Part shown: positions 36,101 through 49,400 of the stretch, piece by piece
How the letters are laid out: each line of letters begins with the position of its first letter
Position numbering within the stretch: the first letter of the stretch is position 1
NCBI RefSeq assembly: GCF_947623445.1
Contig: NC_135247.1
Location: forward strand, 18,912,501-18,976,500
Origin: Clavelina lepadiformis
Taxonomy: Eukaryota; Chordata; Ascidiacea; Aplousobranchia; Clavelinidae
Direction: 5' to 3'
Length of the DNA stretch: 64,000 nt
Made by a program: the position numbers and the translations under genes
Notes under the pieces: generated by a model
Databases searched by the model: none
The model's input: the letters and a program-made list of their open reading frames with translations, nothing else
Told to the model about the DNA's origin: nothing

Positions 36101-38242
36101 TGTGTGAACGTTCACGTAAATTTAAAATCTCGTATCAACGTATTCTAAGGCGTCCGAAACTCTGGAGCAGTTTGTCCGTCCTGGGACATTTAAAGTGAGC
36201 TACCGTTGCGGTGATGACGTCACACAACAACAAGAACGGGTGCAACTACAAGGGCTGACAGTCTATGACCTCATAATAAGCAACAATGGTTCAAAGAGTT
36301 TGAAAGCTGTGTTGGTAAGATAAATATTTATTAACGAGTTAATCTTATTAATAAGTTTCTATTAAATCACGTGCCTTTTTCACCACGTGTTTGATTTAGA
36401 TCGCATTTAATCAGAATGCGCGGATATTTTCGGTTCGATTTTTCGGTTTAATATTAACTTTGACCCCTCCCCGCTCGAATAATAACTGATAAAATTCGAA
36501 GAACATCGTTAATGTGCAACAATGCTTGCGCCACCGATCACTATGATTAAACAATCGCATATAAAAGGAATCATTGTTCAAATTCAGGCGGGAAATTCAA
36601 ACACTTTCATAAATATTTGTTCAACAACAACTGTGCGTGATATTTTACGCTAATGACCAAAATATTATATTTTACTTTTCTTGCTTAATTCAATTCCATT
36701 CAAAAACTTGTAGTCCTCCCATCCGACCAAGAAATCAGACGATGGGAAGTCATTTGTAAGGTGAGGTGGTTTGTTGGATCCATCGAAATAAATGATATGA
36801 TCTATGAGGTTATAACGGCACGATGAAAAGTGATGTTCTGCTCTTGGTTTTAATTAAAAACTTAAACCTGTTCAAATATTTGAAATGTTAAGACTTAGTT
36901 GAATATAGCAAAACCACCATTAACTTATCTATCTTTGCCCATTATACTTAAGAATCGTGAACATGCTAAACACGACGGTTAAAGTGAATGGAAAAACCCT
37001 ACTGCCTGATAAGAGAGAGCGCCTTGCTGTGGATAAAGGGAGGTGAGCATACGTCTACCGCAACTGACGTTTTTATATCGGATAATAACAAGTTATGTTG
37101 TTTGTTTGCTTTATTATGTTGTATCTATGAGCAGGAATATCCTTGCAGTGCGAGCACACGACGTGAGCTACGCGATGAACTACTCTGTAGGCACCGGTGG
37201 ATTATACACTTTGGTTTTGCGCGGAAAAAACGTAAAAACGATTTTCATGTAATTTATGTAAGAGCAACCACAGCGCTTTTTACCCCCAAAAAGCGTGTTT
37301 TCTTAAAGTGAACGTTGATTTAAAATTAAAGCCATTTGCCGTGGACGACTTTTATAGCATTTCCTACAAGTCCTTAGCAAAGATAGTGATTTAAAAATAG
37401 AGCCTCTCGCAGGACACACTGACACTGTTTGCGTCATAGGTTTAAATAGAAAGCATATAAATATTTGGGAAAGTTGCAACTGCCATAAGCGTGCTTTCCC
37501 ATGCTTTGGCGCATGAGATAGACCGGAAATTCTAAGGTTCTTGTTTGACTTCTTGAGGAAGGCGTCACGTTCAAACTACTCAATTTTATTTAACAGGCTG
37601 ATGTAACATTGCTTCAGTTCACGGATATCAATCCAAACGTTGTCAGCATATTCTGGTTGATTCCACAATATTTTCTCATCACGCTTGGGGAGGTTTTCCT
37701 CTCAGTCACTGGTCTCGAGTTCAGCTACAGTCAAGTGCGGTTAAATATACACCGATTGGCTGCAAGCACAACTTTGCCTTGTCGGCAAATGCCGTGTTGA
37801 CTTCAGATTACGTAGATGCTTCTCAAATACTGTTATATTTCTAACTGCTTCGTGTATGTATAGGCCCCCCCCAGCATGAAGTCGGTGCTTCAGTCTTTCT
37901 GGCTTCTCACTGTGTCTGTGGGCAACATTATCGTCCTGATCGTTGCCGAAACAAGACTAATCACCAAACAGGTGCATTAAGATCGCTTTGTCATAAAAAC
38001 AAAAATCGTTTTCATTTTTTTGTGTTGATTGTTGAAGATCCAGATAATCGGTATATTCAGGAAACAATAACGCTTATTTTATGACGTAGACCGACGAATA
38101 TTTTCTTTTCTCGGGCTTGATCGCTGTCGCGGCAATTATCTTTATTATCCTGGCGATCCGGTACCGATATGTTGACGAATCGGAATTTGAAACTAACGAC
38201 GACTCTTTAATTGAAGAAGAGTCCACCTTAAAGGAGGATTAA
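33143..38242 (+). CDS. SLC15 proton-coupled oligopeptide transporter, tandem copy B
   Basis: Twenty exons: 33143-33238, 33388-33466, 33656-33797, 33868-33960, 34230-34329, 34458-34548, 34618-34695, 34784-34866, 34975-35064, 35176-35310, 35420-35541, 35625-35706, 35795-35956, 36150-36314, 36714-36760, 36953-37042, 37135-37231, 37597-37734, 37864-37971 and 38090-38242, giving 716 residues. Exons 3-12, 15 and 19 match copy A exactly in length, and all intron phases match, showing direct duplication. It keeps [37 protein letters not shown] and [11 protein letters not shown]2 reads VFHSF where PEPT1 has YH, and the TM7 Arg is Ser. The acidic cytosolic tail ends ESTLKED. The same role as copy A is expected, possibly with different affinity or tissue use. 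Confidence 0.9.
33497..33560. mobile_element. Small MITE-like fragment in SLC15 copy B intron 2
   Basis: Contains GGTCGATTCAACCCATAGAT and GGTTGGGTC, matching the family at 6024 and 19873. The right terminus is less clear. Confidence 0.4.
34005..34127 (+). repeat. 52-bp tandem repeat, about 2.4 copies
   Basis: The unit starts CATATCATCATTAT and ends CGTTTTTCGTAT. Two nearly identical full copies and a partial third lie in SLC15 copy B intron 4. Confidence 0.85.
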
Positions 38243-41072
38243 TATTGATCCTTCTACCTTGTACTAAACTATGGTCTTCAAGTATTTTTGATATATTTTG
38301 CCGCAAACAACTTGTTTTGATCGAAGGTTTTCTTCATTTTATCTCAGTTTTTACACAATGTGCAACAGGCCAGCAATATTATCTTTGACGTGATACTGTT
38401 TTTTGCTTTGTTTCATCAAGTTGATTTCATATCATGGACGTGTATTCCTATTTCATATCATGCTTTATGCGACGTGTAATACTTTTACGCAACTGTTTAA
38501 TCGTTCTCTATCAATATTTCCAATTTAAAGAAAATATTACGTCGGTTTGGGAAAGTTATATTATTGCATCATAGTTCCTGAAAGGTCATTGTTCCGAACA
38601 AAAGGAATTTGGTCATTTTATTTTTTCTTTGCAGCAGCCCAGTGCTCATGCTGAATATTTGTGACGTATTAAGCGGCCGTCACGTGCCTCGACTTGTTTG
38701 CTCAGCAGAGACATGCACAGGCAGGTAAAATATTGTCAAAATGAATCAGCAAAGCTTCAAAGCTTTTTCCCCTTTTTCTTGCAGTTATGATTTAATGCTG
38801 CTGACACCGGTAAACAAATATTTTCAAGCTAAAGAACTCAGCCTGACCCCGACATCAACAGGCTTCACTGCGCGATTGGTGAAATCACTACCCAGTGACA
38901 AATATGAGGTTTTCGAACTTTCACGTTTAGTCACATGGCACAGAGCTTGTTACTTTTCTACAATTTTAGTTCAACACAAGTACTACAGGTTGTTTGCTAA
39001 TTCCTCCTCCAAAAATAACATACCTGGGGTTAGGAGAGGGCCTTTTTAATCATTATTTCGGAGGGTCCTTTTTAACAGCATACCGGCCTTAATTCGTCAT
39101 GTACTTCAGGATTCTTCTGATCTTTCATAAAAAGTTGTGGTGGGAACAACCTCTTCTATTAATAACCTCACCATTAATAACGGTAGTTAGCAGGTTGATT
39201 ATCAGAGTAACTTAGATGCTAATTACCATCCTATGCTGCCACCTGTCGGCAAATTGTAAGCTAGCTTTGTTTTTCAAATTTCTTTCACAACCTACACTTT
39301 CAAAGCAAAATTCCTTTTCCCTCAATGAAGAATGATGTCGATATTAGAAGAATGTAAAATTGTGCACACAATGAATAAATGAATGGTAATTCACTTTTCA
39401 CGAGAATTTCAACGTTGGGGTCATTTCGACGTTGATTAGTCGTAAGTGTGCTATCTGGGTATCTTCTGTAAGTTTTTTTTTCACATTTGTGAAGATTTCG
39501 CAATCAACTTGACGTCGTGCGGTTTAAAAAACTCATCTGGTTAAAGCATCGATCAGGTTTGCTTTATTTTTTACTGTTGAAAACTTCCATTCTTGTTTTG
39601 GAGAAACTTGAAAATAAGATGTTAACCACGTACACGTCATAGTGGTAAACGTGACATCATTTTCCACATGAATGGTTTCACTTGTCTGTGACGATTGAAA
39701 CAAACAGTTCCATCATTATCGAATCTGACATCTTAGTCAAATAATACTGAATAGCTCCAAAGATACTAAAGGAGCAATGGCGAGTGGTTTTTCTTTGTTA
39801 GTTGCTTGCTTCGCATTCATATGAATTTGCTGCAGAAAAAGTCGTGCAAATTTTATTGCTTTTACGACTTCGTTCTTTTCCGCCAACTCTTACAATTGAG
39901 CCTCGTCACTACCCAGTTATATTCTCGTCGACCCAAACAAGCTTTCATTTGTGAAAGAAATTTGATGCGAGTTTACATCTGTGCTTGGCTGCGTTCATTC
40001 AAGATTTCAGTGGATGCACCTTGTTAATGAGAGCTTTGCACAGTGTAGTTAAAAATATGACCAAGAAGAAACACGTAGATAAAAGGATGACGAGTAGAAG
40101 TAGACATTTCAATTGATAAGCACGATATATAAAACAATCGAATTAAATCGATTTCAAAGTAAGTGACTTATCGAATGATCTTATGCTCGTGTCACGCCTT
40201 CAATTAATCGTGGTCATTCAAAAAGCAGTAGCGTTGACCGAATTGTCGTATGTAAACAGCAGTCTTACAGACTTGCAAGTAAAGGTTTTAGAGCTGCCGT
40301 CTCTGGCCGCATCCTTTGAAAGAGGCGATTCATCATCGCGTTTGTCTGATCAGGCTGGAAATTAAAACTTTATGAAAAATGTAGATTAGCCCCAGGAAAT
40401 TGCCTTTGAAGCCATCACGAGGTTTGACCGATACATGGCTCACATGCGCTGTAAACAGTTCAACATCTGCAGATGTCGAATCATACCGAAAGTTGCAGAG
40501 CGACGTTTTATGAAGTTTGCGAGCTATGCAAGGCGCATAAACTATAAACAGGATTTAAGTAACTTTTCTTTTCGTTATCATCTCCATTCAGTAAATGATA
40601 AAGCAGGGTTGTGCTTGTTCTCTGTGTCTGGATCTGCATCTCATGAAACTTCAAGAAATCTGACTGAAAAGACGCGATGTCGAAGAATCGCTTGAGTGAC
40701 TCTTCGAGCGACCCAGGTGGGTGAAGATGCTTGTTGAGGACTTTTATAGATCGCGGTCTCGCAGCAGAGGCGGCAAGAAAACCACTTAAAAGATCTCGAA
40801 TTATTTTAGAAATTTATTTTGTGAGGCTGTTTACTGCGGTGCAATGATAATTAATTTCTTTTAGTTTATTTGTTTGTTTTTTTGTTACCTAATATTTTGG
40901 TTATTGGCCTATGTGAGAAATGGGACGCAAAACCCGAAACAGATATTTAGAGATTGGAAGGTTTGTTTAAAGCGGTAAAGTTCGTGTGCTAACCCCACAA
41001 TTATAACCTAGCTTTGCCTATCGCCAAGTGTTTGCGATATTAAGACTTAATGGAAAGAGAGAATAATGGAAG
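38243..41072. other. Intergenic stretch between SLC15 copies B and C
   Basis: No recognised gene. Two weakly coding-like stretches occur: 38741-39049, and 40183-40695 split between two frames. They lack domains and clean splice signals. The promoter of copy C should lie near the right end. Confidence 0.45.
40183..40695 (+). other. Unrecognised coding-like fragment
   Basis: One frame gives TELSYVNSSLTDLQVKVLEL and continues to a stop near 40363. A second open stretch from about 40388 gives EIAFEAITRFDRYMAHMRCK and runs to 40695. The composition looks more protein-like than surrounding frames, but there is no convincing donor between them and no family match I recognise. It could be a decayed or lineage-specific gene, or chance. 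Confidence 0.2.
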
Positions 41073-44000
41073 ATGTTTGTACTTCCAGGCTCCATGCGCA
41101 AATCTGATGGCGGCTCGAGCAACAGTTCTGTCGTCATTGATGACAAGAGCGAAGAAAAACTCTCTTGCTCGGTATAAGTCGTTGCATTATCTGCTGATTA
41201 ACTTGCACTGATTTTGTTACTTTGTTTTATTTGATATAAGTCGAACCATATCATGGCAATGACAATGCATGTGCAAACACGTAGTCATAAAATATATCAG
41301 GGTACAAGTTAAAGCAGCCATCATTGTGTATTGTGCATAATTTTGCAAACTGACGAAATCGATCACTGCTTGGGCCGTTTGAAAAGTTTAAAAGCACAAC
41401 GTCTGTTTGCAGGAAGTGTGGAGCCAGTATCCGAAGCATGTCACCTTCATTGTTGGGAATGAATTTTGTGAAAGGTTTTCTTATTATGGAATGAGATGTG
41501 GGTAATAGTTTGACCAAGATAGAATGCCTTCATAACCTTTAAACTGAAGGACAAAATGAATATTATCCCTGATTTACTTTATCCTTTTAACGACTAAATA
41601 GTTGTTTGTTTATTAAAATTTTATAGACGTTGATAGCATATTTATGACTTTTACGATCCTCCATCACAAGGTAATAAAAATGTTATAACAACTAATTTAA
41701 TATCTATAGCTGTTCTCCTGCTGTACTTGCGAAATTATTTGCATTGGGACGACAACACGGCAACGTCGGTCTATCACACCTTTACTGTGCTCGCATATCT
41801 CTTTCCGTTAGTGGGCGCAGTGATTGCTGATTCTTACTGGGGGAAGTACAAGACTATCATCGTTCTTTCGGTTGTTTACGTGTTCGGTCATATTGTTAAA
41901 ACAATCGGATCGATTCCTTATGTACCAACACAGACTGCGCACGCGTAAGTTTTAACTTAGAGCCTGCTTTCTCTGCCGCTACTACAGCCTACTCTCCCTA
42001 CTACTTCGAGCCTGCTATCCCACAGGCTTACGTTTTGAAAGCTGCCAGGCGCTCATTGTGTTAGGACAATAAAGTGAACCACAAACGGGAAAGTAACCAG
42101 TGATTTGTTTCTCAGAATTTTATCGATGTTCGGTCTCTTCTTCATCGCGGTTGGCACCGGGGGCATCAAACCTTGCGTCTCCTCGTTCGGTGGTGACCAG
42201 TTTTCGGTGGACCAGGTCGAGAAAATTGAACGAATAATTTAAACGTGCTTTTGGTGCTAATTTATGAAGATAATTTATGTTTAAGCTTTACGGTGGTGAA
42301 CTTTTTGTATTTGAATTGAGCATCTAATTCTAATTGCTATAACAATGTTCATTTATGTCTATGATGACGCAGAAATACGTGCGGAAACAATTCTTTTCTC
42401 TCTTCTATTTCGCCATCAACGCCGGGAGTCTGATCTCGACTTTCCTGACTCCGATCTTTCGAGCCGACGTCGATTGCTATCCCGGCGAAACCGACCCTCA
42501 GTTCGATGAATGCTACGCGCTCGCTTTTGGAGTCCCCGCAGCTTTAATGGTCGTTGCTTTGAGTAAGAGATGTTAATTTCGATTCAATGAAGTAATGAAA
42601 GCGTGTTTGCTGTGTCATACATTGCATAATACAATCGTAAAAACTCTGAATAGATATTGTCGCCGCTGCAACTTTAATGGTTGTTTTTATGAAGACAAAT
42701 TAAATTTTTTGGCATAGTTATAAATAATGGAGCTAACATTTACAACTGGTTGAATAGAACTCTAAATCTTTTCAGTATTCTTTGTGGCCGGTACAAAGTG
42801 GTATACAATATATCCGCCAGAAGGCAGTATATTCACCCGGGTGTGCAAGTGCATATACTCAGGCTGCAGGAATAGATGGAAGACGCCATCGAAAGAAAGG
42901 AACAAAGAACATTGGTTGGAATACGCTGATGCTACGGTGAGATGTGGATAATAATCAGCTAAAACGACTTTTGCAAAGTAGCAAGATGTCTTTGACCAGT
43001 TTTTAATCTATTAAGATATAAACCTACCGCAAGTTGCACGACCACGACAAAAGCATTCCTTTTTCAGCCGAAGCTTATTCGAGACACTAAATACGTGTTG
43101 CGGGTTCTGATGCTCTACATTCCTCTGCCCTTCTTCTGGGCCCTGTTTGACCAGCAGGGTTCCAGGTGGACGTTGCAGGCGATCCAAACCAACGGACATT
43201 TGGTGAGATGATCTGTATGGTTAACTACCTGATGATACTTCTCCTTGCGAGTACAGCGCCTGTTTTGTAACGTACATTAAACACTTGCACATTTCTCTGA
43301 CAACCAACTAGCAGTGGTGCCAGATATAGCCAAGCAGTTTATAGCTTCGTATTGTTTTCCTTTCCTTGAGTTTTATCTACGTAGCTCTAGACCTGGTTCC
43401 GTTCAAGTCAAGTATATGCTGTATATATTCCGCAGGGTGGTCTACTCATAAAACCAGATCAAGTCGAGGTCCTGAACCCTTTGCTTATTGTCACACTGAT
43501 CCCACTTTTTGAAGCAACTCTGTATCCCTTTCTCCGGCACTTCAAGATTCCTTTTCCTCCTCTTAGAAGGATGACCGTTGGACTCATCTTGGCGGGATGC
43601 TCTTTCATCGCAGCCGCTATTCTTCAAATTGAAATTGACGTAAGGACATACATAGGTGGTTTCATGATCAAAATCGTGTCACAATTCCGTTCAACTGTAA
43701 CATCTCTACGAGAAGAAATGTTTCATTAATAGATTTTTAGTCAATAGTAAGATCAGATAAAGAAAGATCTTCCAGATTGTCTCAAGTCTCTGCGTTTCAT
43801 TGCTACTTTGCAGAAAACTCTCACCCCGCTCCCAAAGAGCAACGAGTATGGCGTGAGAGTATTGAATGCCGCCCCTTGTGACATCAATGTTATACCTGAC
43901 GGGTATGAACGAACCGTAGTTCAAAAGGAAAAGGTAATTTATACAATAACCATTCTTTGACCAGAATTTAAATATAGATAAGGTGGACAGATATCACCTC

Positions 44001-45640
44001 ATCTCTCTATTATGACGTCTTTCCCGTAGACAAGTACAATTTTCTTCTACCGTCATGACGTAAAAGCATCGTTGGAAGTTTTTTCTTGCGATGGGATGAA
44101 GAACACGACAGAAGATGTTCCCTTCCCAGGGAAGCAGGAAGTGGTTGACTTCGTCATAAGTGGCAGCCAAGGAAACGTAATTAACGAGGTATTGCTCCAG
44201 AGATGAGTTAAGCCTGTACCGTGTGAAAATTAGTGTTTGGAGTTCAGCAGAGATGAACCTAAATCGCATCGAAGAAAACAAGTTAGATTTGACAAGAGTT
44301 GTAACCCGCGCAGGTCAGCATGATAACTCATAAGACTGAGGGCGGTGGCGGAAGATTCAGCGTCGTTAATCTGGATGAGATGAAAAGGACGCTGGCTGTC
44401 TTTGCCGTACCCTTAGACAGAGGAAAACCACCAGAGCGCGCCACAAAGGTTTTGTATTCGGACCGCTCCGACCCGATCGACGTGCCCTATGGAACGTACG
44501 CAAATGAGACTTTACCAACTTCTTGTCTACGGTGTACTTGAAATATTTGAAAAATGAAACCTGCTTCGTTTTTCTTTGCAGATCCAGAATTTTATTTTAC
44601 CAGGACAATTATCTTGGCAATGGCAGCGACGTGTTAGTTGGCGAGTTTGAATTGTATCTCGACGTTGGAGGCGCTTATTCTGTTGTGTTTAAAAATGGTG
44701 ATACTTTTTCGGTAAGCTTATTACACTTATAAAATCAACATGTTCAGAGGAAACTAGTTCACTGTCGTTTTCCGTTACCTGTAGAAGCTTTGTGTATTTT
44801 TACCATAACACATACAAAGGTACTTCAACTACCTGACACCATTGAATCAGCCTATAACTTAGTTTTATTTTTATCTTACTGCTAAGTACGAGCTTTACGT
44901 TTGTGGTAGACCCTTGATCTCAAGCCCAACATCATCAGTGTCGCCTGGATGATACCTCAGTTTGTCATCATAACCGTTGGTGAAGTCTTCCTATCAATCA
45001 CTGGTCTCGAATTTTCTTACAGTCAGGTAACTTGGTCAATAAAAAACGTGTGTCATATTGCTGTGGTCATAAAAACTGTATCTTCAAGCGGTTTACCTTC
45101 ACCTGTGCTTAGGCCATATTGGTTAACGCTGGGATGTTCTTGTTCAGGCTCCTCCAAGCATGAAATCAGTCCTGACCAGTCTTTGGCTCTTTACTGTGTC
45201 TCTTGGTAACATCATCGTCATCATCATTGCTGAAGCGAAAGGCATCGAGAAACAATCTGACGAGTTCTTCCTTTTTGCCGGATTGATCTTTGTCGCCGCC
45301 ATCATTTTCATCTTCCTGGCATACAGGTGCACATTATAAAAGCAAGTTGAAGTCAACATTCAAGAGCAAGCCAACACAATATTACTCTTTGTTTAGCTTG
45401 AACTGCATCTTAAGTTGTGATCGCTTTAGGTACGTCCCCGTAGACGAAAATGAATTCGCCATAGAAATCGCGGAAGAAGAGAAGAGACTTAAAACGAAGG
45501 CAGAAGCGCACAAGAGGTTGGAAAGTGGGAAGAAAGGTGGAAGTGTGGAGGAAATTGATCCTCCTGCTTACGAAAACCACGCCGTGGACGTCCAAATTGA
45601 TGAGAAACCAACCGAGTACAAGTCAGAGACACGTCTTTAA
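41073..45640 (+). CDS. SLC15 proton-coupled oligopeptide transporter, tandem copy C (intron-poor)
   Basis: Fifteen exons: 41073-41171, 41413-41497, 41710-41944, 42116-42215, 42373-42562, 42776-42936, 43068-43202, 43436-43639, 43814-43933, 44030-44188, 44314-44495, 44582-44711, 44910-45026, 45148-45326 and 45430-45640, giving 768 residues. A second in-frame ATG at 41094 is an alternative start. Motifs include [66 protein letters not shown] and TGLEFSYSQ. The TM7 Arg of PEPT1 is kept ([13 protein letters not shown]), unlike copies A and B. Relative to A and B, six neighbouring exon pairs are fused, and one new phase-2 intron splits the last exon. The cytosolic tail is longer and Lys/Glu rich. 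Confidence 0.9.
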
Positions 45641-46431
45641 CGGTACTGCTATTCCAAGCAGTTTTCAAATGACTTATCAAAACTTTAATAACAAACTCGT
45701 AGTTACATCTCTTCCGAGTATAATGTGATTGACTTTAACCAAGTGCCTTTTGCAAGCTGAACGTCATCAAAACAACTACAATTCATTAACCAACGTGTGT
45801 ATATAAGCCAAGGAATCTAATGCTTTTCATGTGAACATCTTACAGCGATTGTTGTTTCCGTTTTGGTTCTTTGTAATAATGTCATCTGTTTTCCTGTAAT
45901 TGTGACGCAACGCTCATAATCACACGCTCGCTGCGATGTTTATTATTATTTTAATATTAGAAGCTTCGGTTTGATTAGATTTTTGTCTCAAGTAAAGAAG
46001 TTATTTCTTTGGTTTTGCACAATCTATTTTCATCAATTGAAGTACAGGCAAATATAACAGCATGAGTAGCAGATTTACAGTAGGATTCAGAAACCGAATG
46101 ACTTCGCGTTTAAAAGAATTAGTTTTTGAAAGTATAATTAGACTAAAAATAAGAGCTTGTGGTAGTAAACATTTTCAGTTGTCATCAACAACACAAAGCA
46201 GTCTGCAGAAGCATACAAAAACAGCCGGTCAATAATAACCAAATTGACAACAAAAAATAAATTTTAAATATAGGCTCATTCTGAGACGAATTTACGGTAA
46301 ATGGCATTAGTGCGTTGCAATCGCCAACTTATGTTCTCCAAATACAATCATATTAAATTGAACAACATAAATGTTTCGAAGTTAGTCAGTAGTCTACAGT
46401 TTTGAAGTGGAAACGCTGTAACAATATAAGA
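45641..46431. other. Intergenic stretch between SLC15 copy C and the ZP gene
   Basis: 3' UTR of copy C and the probable promoter of the ZP-domain gene. No gene, repeat or clear TATA box was recognised. Confidence 0.5.
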
Positions 46432-49400
46432 ATGATTTGCAAAATGGTCCTCATCATCATTAGCGCTTCGTTTGTGAAGGTCGGTACAATTCAGAGTTTG
46501 TTTGTGGATTTGCATTTTATCGCGAAAAAAGGTTTGAGCTAAAACGCATAAATTGATGGAGATTTGAACCGAATACAAACAATGTGCTTCCAAATACTTA
46601 AGATTTCCACTGACAGCTTTTCATCGTTCCCCTCCAGGCTTGCTTTTACTATCCACGCCAAGACAATTACAAGCAGGAGCTGGAATATTATCCTTGTGGC
46701 AACAACGAGCTCTGCATGACCCTTAAAATGCTCTTCGTGAGCACCGATCAGCCGCAATACGGAGCTATAGCGCTATCTGACGGTGGCCTACTCAACGTGC
46801 GTTTCTTATTAAAACATCTTGCTATTACGTATGGAAATGCAGCTATTACTATTTTTGAGCTACTTAGACATCTTGCTGTTATTTCTTCATACTATCATTT
46901 GTAGAAATCCGTAGCGATTAAAAGGAAAAAATAATTAATATCTACTCAGGGTTCCAGCGAAGCCCACTACTGCGTTCTCAATCCCGGAAATGGAGCAACT
47001 CTTTTGATGTCATTTCCGGTGGGCAACGATCTTGGATCCTTTTTCCCGGAAAGTGTGAGTGACGTCACAGCTTTACCTCTAAGAACCGCATGTGCTGTGC
47101 AAGGTAGAAAGACGTTTCCAATAAGACTTGACCCTACCAAAGTTTGTGGATGACACTGGTTGCACAGCAACAAAACAGAGCTACGCGAAGCGATGTAATT
47201 AGTAAACAAACAGCCTTCAAACGTTCAAATGTCGACACATTCATATTGAACATTTCTGATAGAGGCGTACGATGTTATTTATGGTTGTTGCAATGTATAT
47301 AGTGTTTGTGTATATATATGTTTATTGTCCATGCGTTTCGATGATTTTTAATTTTTACTCATTGAGGAAGTCGAGCTCACTCACTCTACTCTCCACGGAA
47401 GTTGGTTTCGACTTCTTCTCCTGCACGTATAAGCGTCCCTACTCGGTTACGTCACCTAGCGGAGAGAAGAGGAACGTGTCCGACCAAAGTTTTTATCTCT
47501 TTAACTTCCAATGTCAACTGGACGAGAATTCTGAACCAATTTCCAATGAGTTCGACTCATCTCTTGAAGTCGTCAACCTACTTGGGGATTGTCCATGTAA
47601 GATCTGATATCCTGAAGCCTATGTGCAGTTTTTTGAGATGGTTTTCGGGACAGGAATTTCTCCAACAGTCTACCAGAATTAATACGTTCTAAGCTAACAT
47701 GCTGTTTCTGTAACCAATGCAGAAATTTAGCACTTAGTTTTTAAAAGTCAACTGTTAACTTTTTTTAGCGGTCGCCTAAGCTTAAGCCTTAAGAAACCTG
47801 TGTTTACAGTTCACAGAAGTTGCGGTGAAACGGCTGCAAAGCTTATTTTCCACAATTGCAAGGCTCTTTCCGTGCTTAGTTAATACGTTTAAAACTTAAT
47901 AATATATGTACAATAAATGTATATGTATAATAAATAAATTTAATATTTAATTTTTCAAATAAAAATCACAACTCATTAATAGAGTTTTTTGATTTTTAGC
48001 GCACCAAGACATCCAATGCAATCAAACGGTGACAACGATCCGGTAAGAAAGTGAGTTTTATAAGACATTTTAAACCTCATAAGGTCAGTTTTGCAACCTG
48101 TACAGGGTATCAAAGTCATATGCGAGGAGTTTGATTCCTTCTGAGATTGATGCTTTATTCCTGGCGGATGCCGTCGGCCAATCTCTGTCAGCTGATAGTC
48201 AATGCTCTGCATTTGAAGATCCTTCCAGCCAAGCGTTTGTATTCAATACCGTACAAGATGCATGTATTGGTGAAACGACTCAAGTAAGACAAGTTTCTCG
48301 AGCTTCTACTTAACTGTACACGGCCTTTCATCTGTGACGGCTTCGCTCTAGTATTCTTTATTTTTTTCTCGTGTTTTTTTTTTTTGCTGAAATGCTGTCG
48401 CCCTTGATTTCTGGTGCGCGTGAGACAAAAAACATCTTCGTCTCCACAGAATAGCGACGGCACGATAACGTACAGCTATTTCGTCTTCGTGGGTCAAGAA
48501 ACAGCTCCCGGAGTGTTCCCATCCAGCACACCTCTATTTTCTTCGACACCGTTCTTCGGCTCCTCGATCCCAGTGGGTGCAACTCCGCCTTACCTCGCCA
48601 GCTCCATTCCGCCGTTTGGGCTCTTGATCGACCGCGAACCGATGAACATTTACACGTTTAACTGCACCTACCTAGCTCAGAGCAATTTAACTGCAGTCAT
48701 TGATCCTTTGAAACTGTAAGTTTGTCCACTTTACTTTTCAGTTAGTGTAGGTGTTATTGTATTGTAGGCACTGAAGGTTGATGCTCTAAGTCTAAAACGC
48801 TGTAACCGTTGTATGATCTAGAGAGTTCGGTGCCTCTTTGGCAAGAGACATCCAAATCAATGCTCGGATGAAAGTATCCGCAAATCTTTCCTTTGCCAAA
48901 AATCTAACAAGCGTCAGCATCAGTGATGACATTTACATTTTAGTTGAAATCGACCAACCCAGCACTTTCGTGCTCCAAGTAGGTTCATGAAGTGTTTGCG
49001 CAAAAGTGACTTCGACTTTATTTCTCGATAAACAGATAAAGTATTGACACAGAAGCAAATTAACACCACTTGTGCTTTTTATCGGATTGGTAGCCTCAGT
49101 ACGATATTTTGCTCATTTTTAAACCTGGCACAGCTACCCATTATTACATATATATTATAACCATTATTACATAGGCTATAGGCCTATAACCATTAAGCTA
49201 CCCATTCACCTTAACATAATTTTCCACCAAGCTCCTCAATTGCTCTTCCACGCTCTCTGCTGACCCGAATGACGTAATGCGGACCGAGATAATAGAGGAG
49301 GGATGCCCGCTCAGCCCGAACCCTGCCACTATTATAGAAGATAGGGCCGGCCCTACGGCAAAGTTCAGCGTCCCGGCGCAAAAGATCTTCATGGCCGGGC

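Noticed and set aside
38741-39049. 102-residue open frame after SLC15 copy B
   Set aside because: A strong TTTTTCTTGCAG acceptor-like tract sits in its middle and no domain is visible; not enough support.
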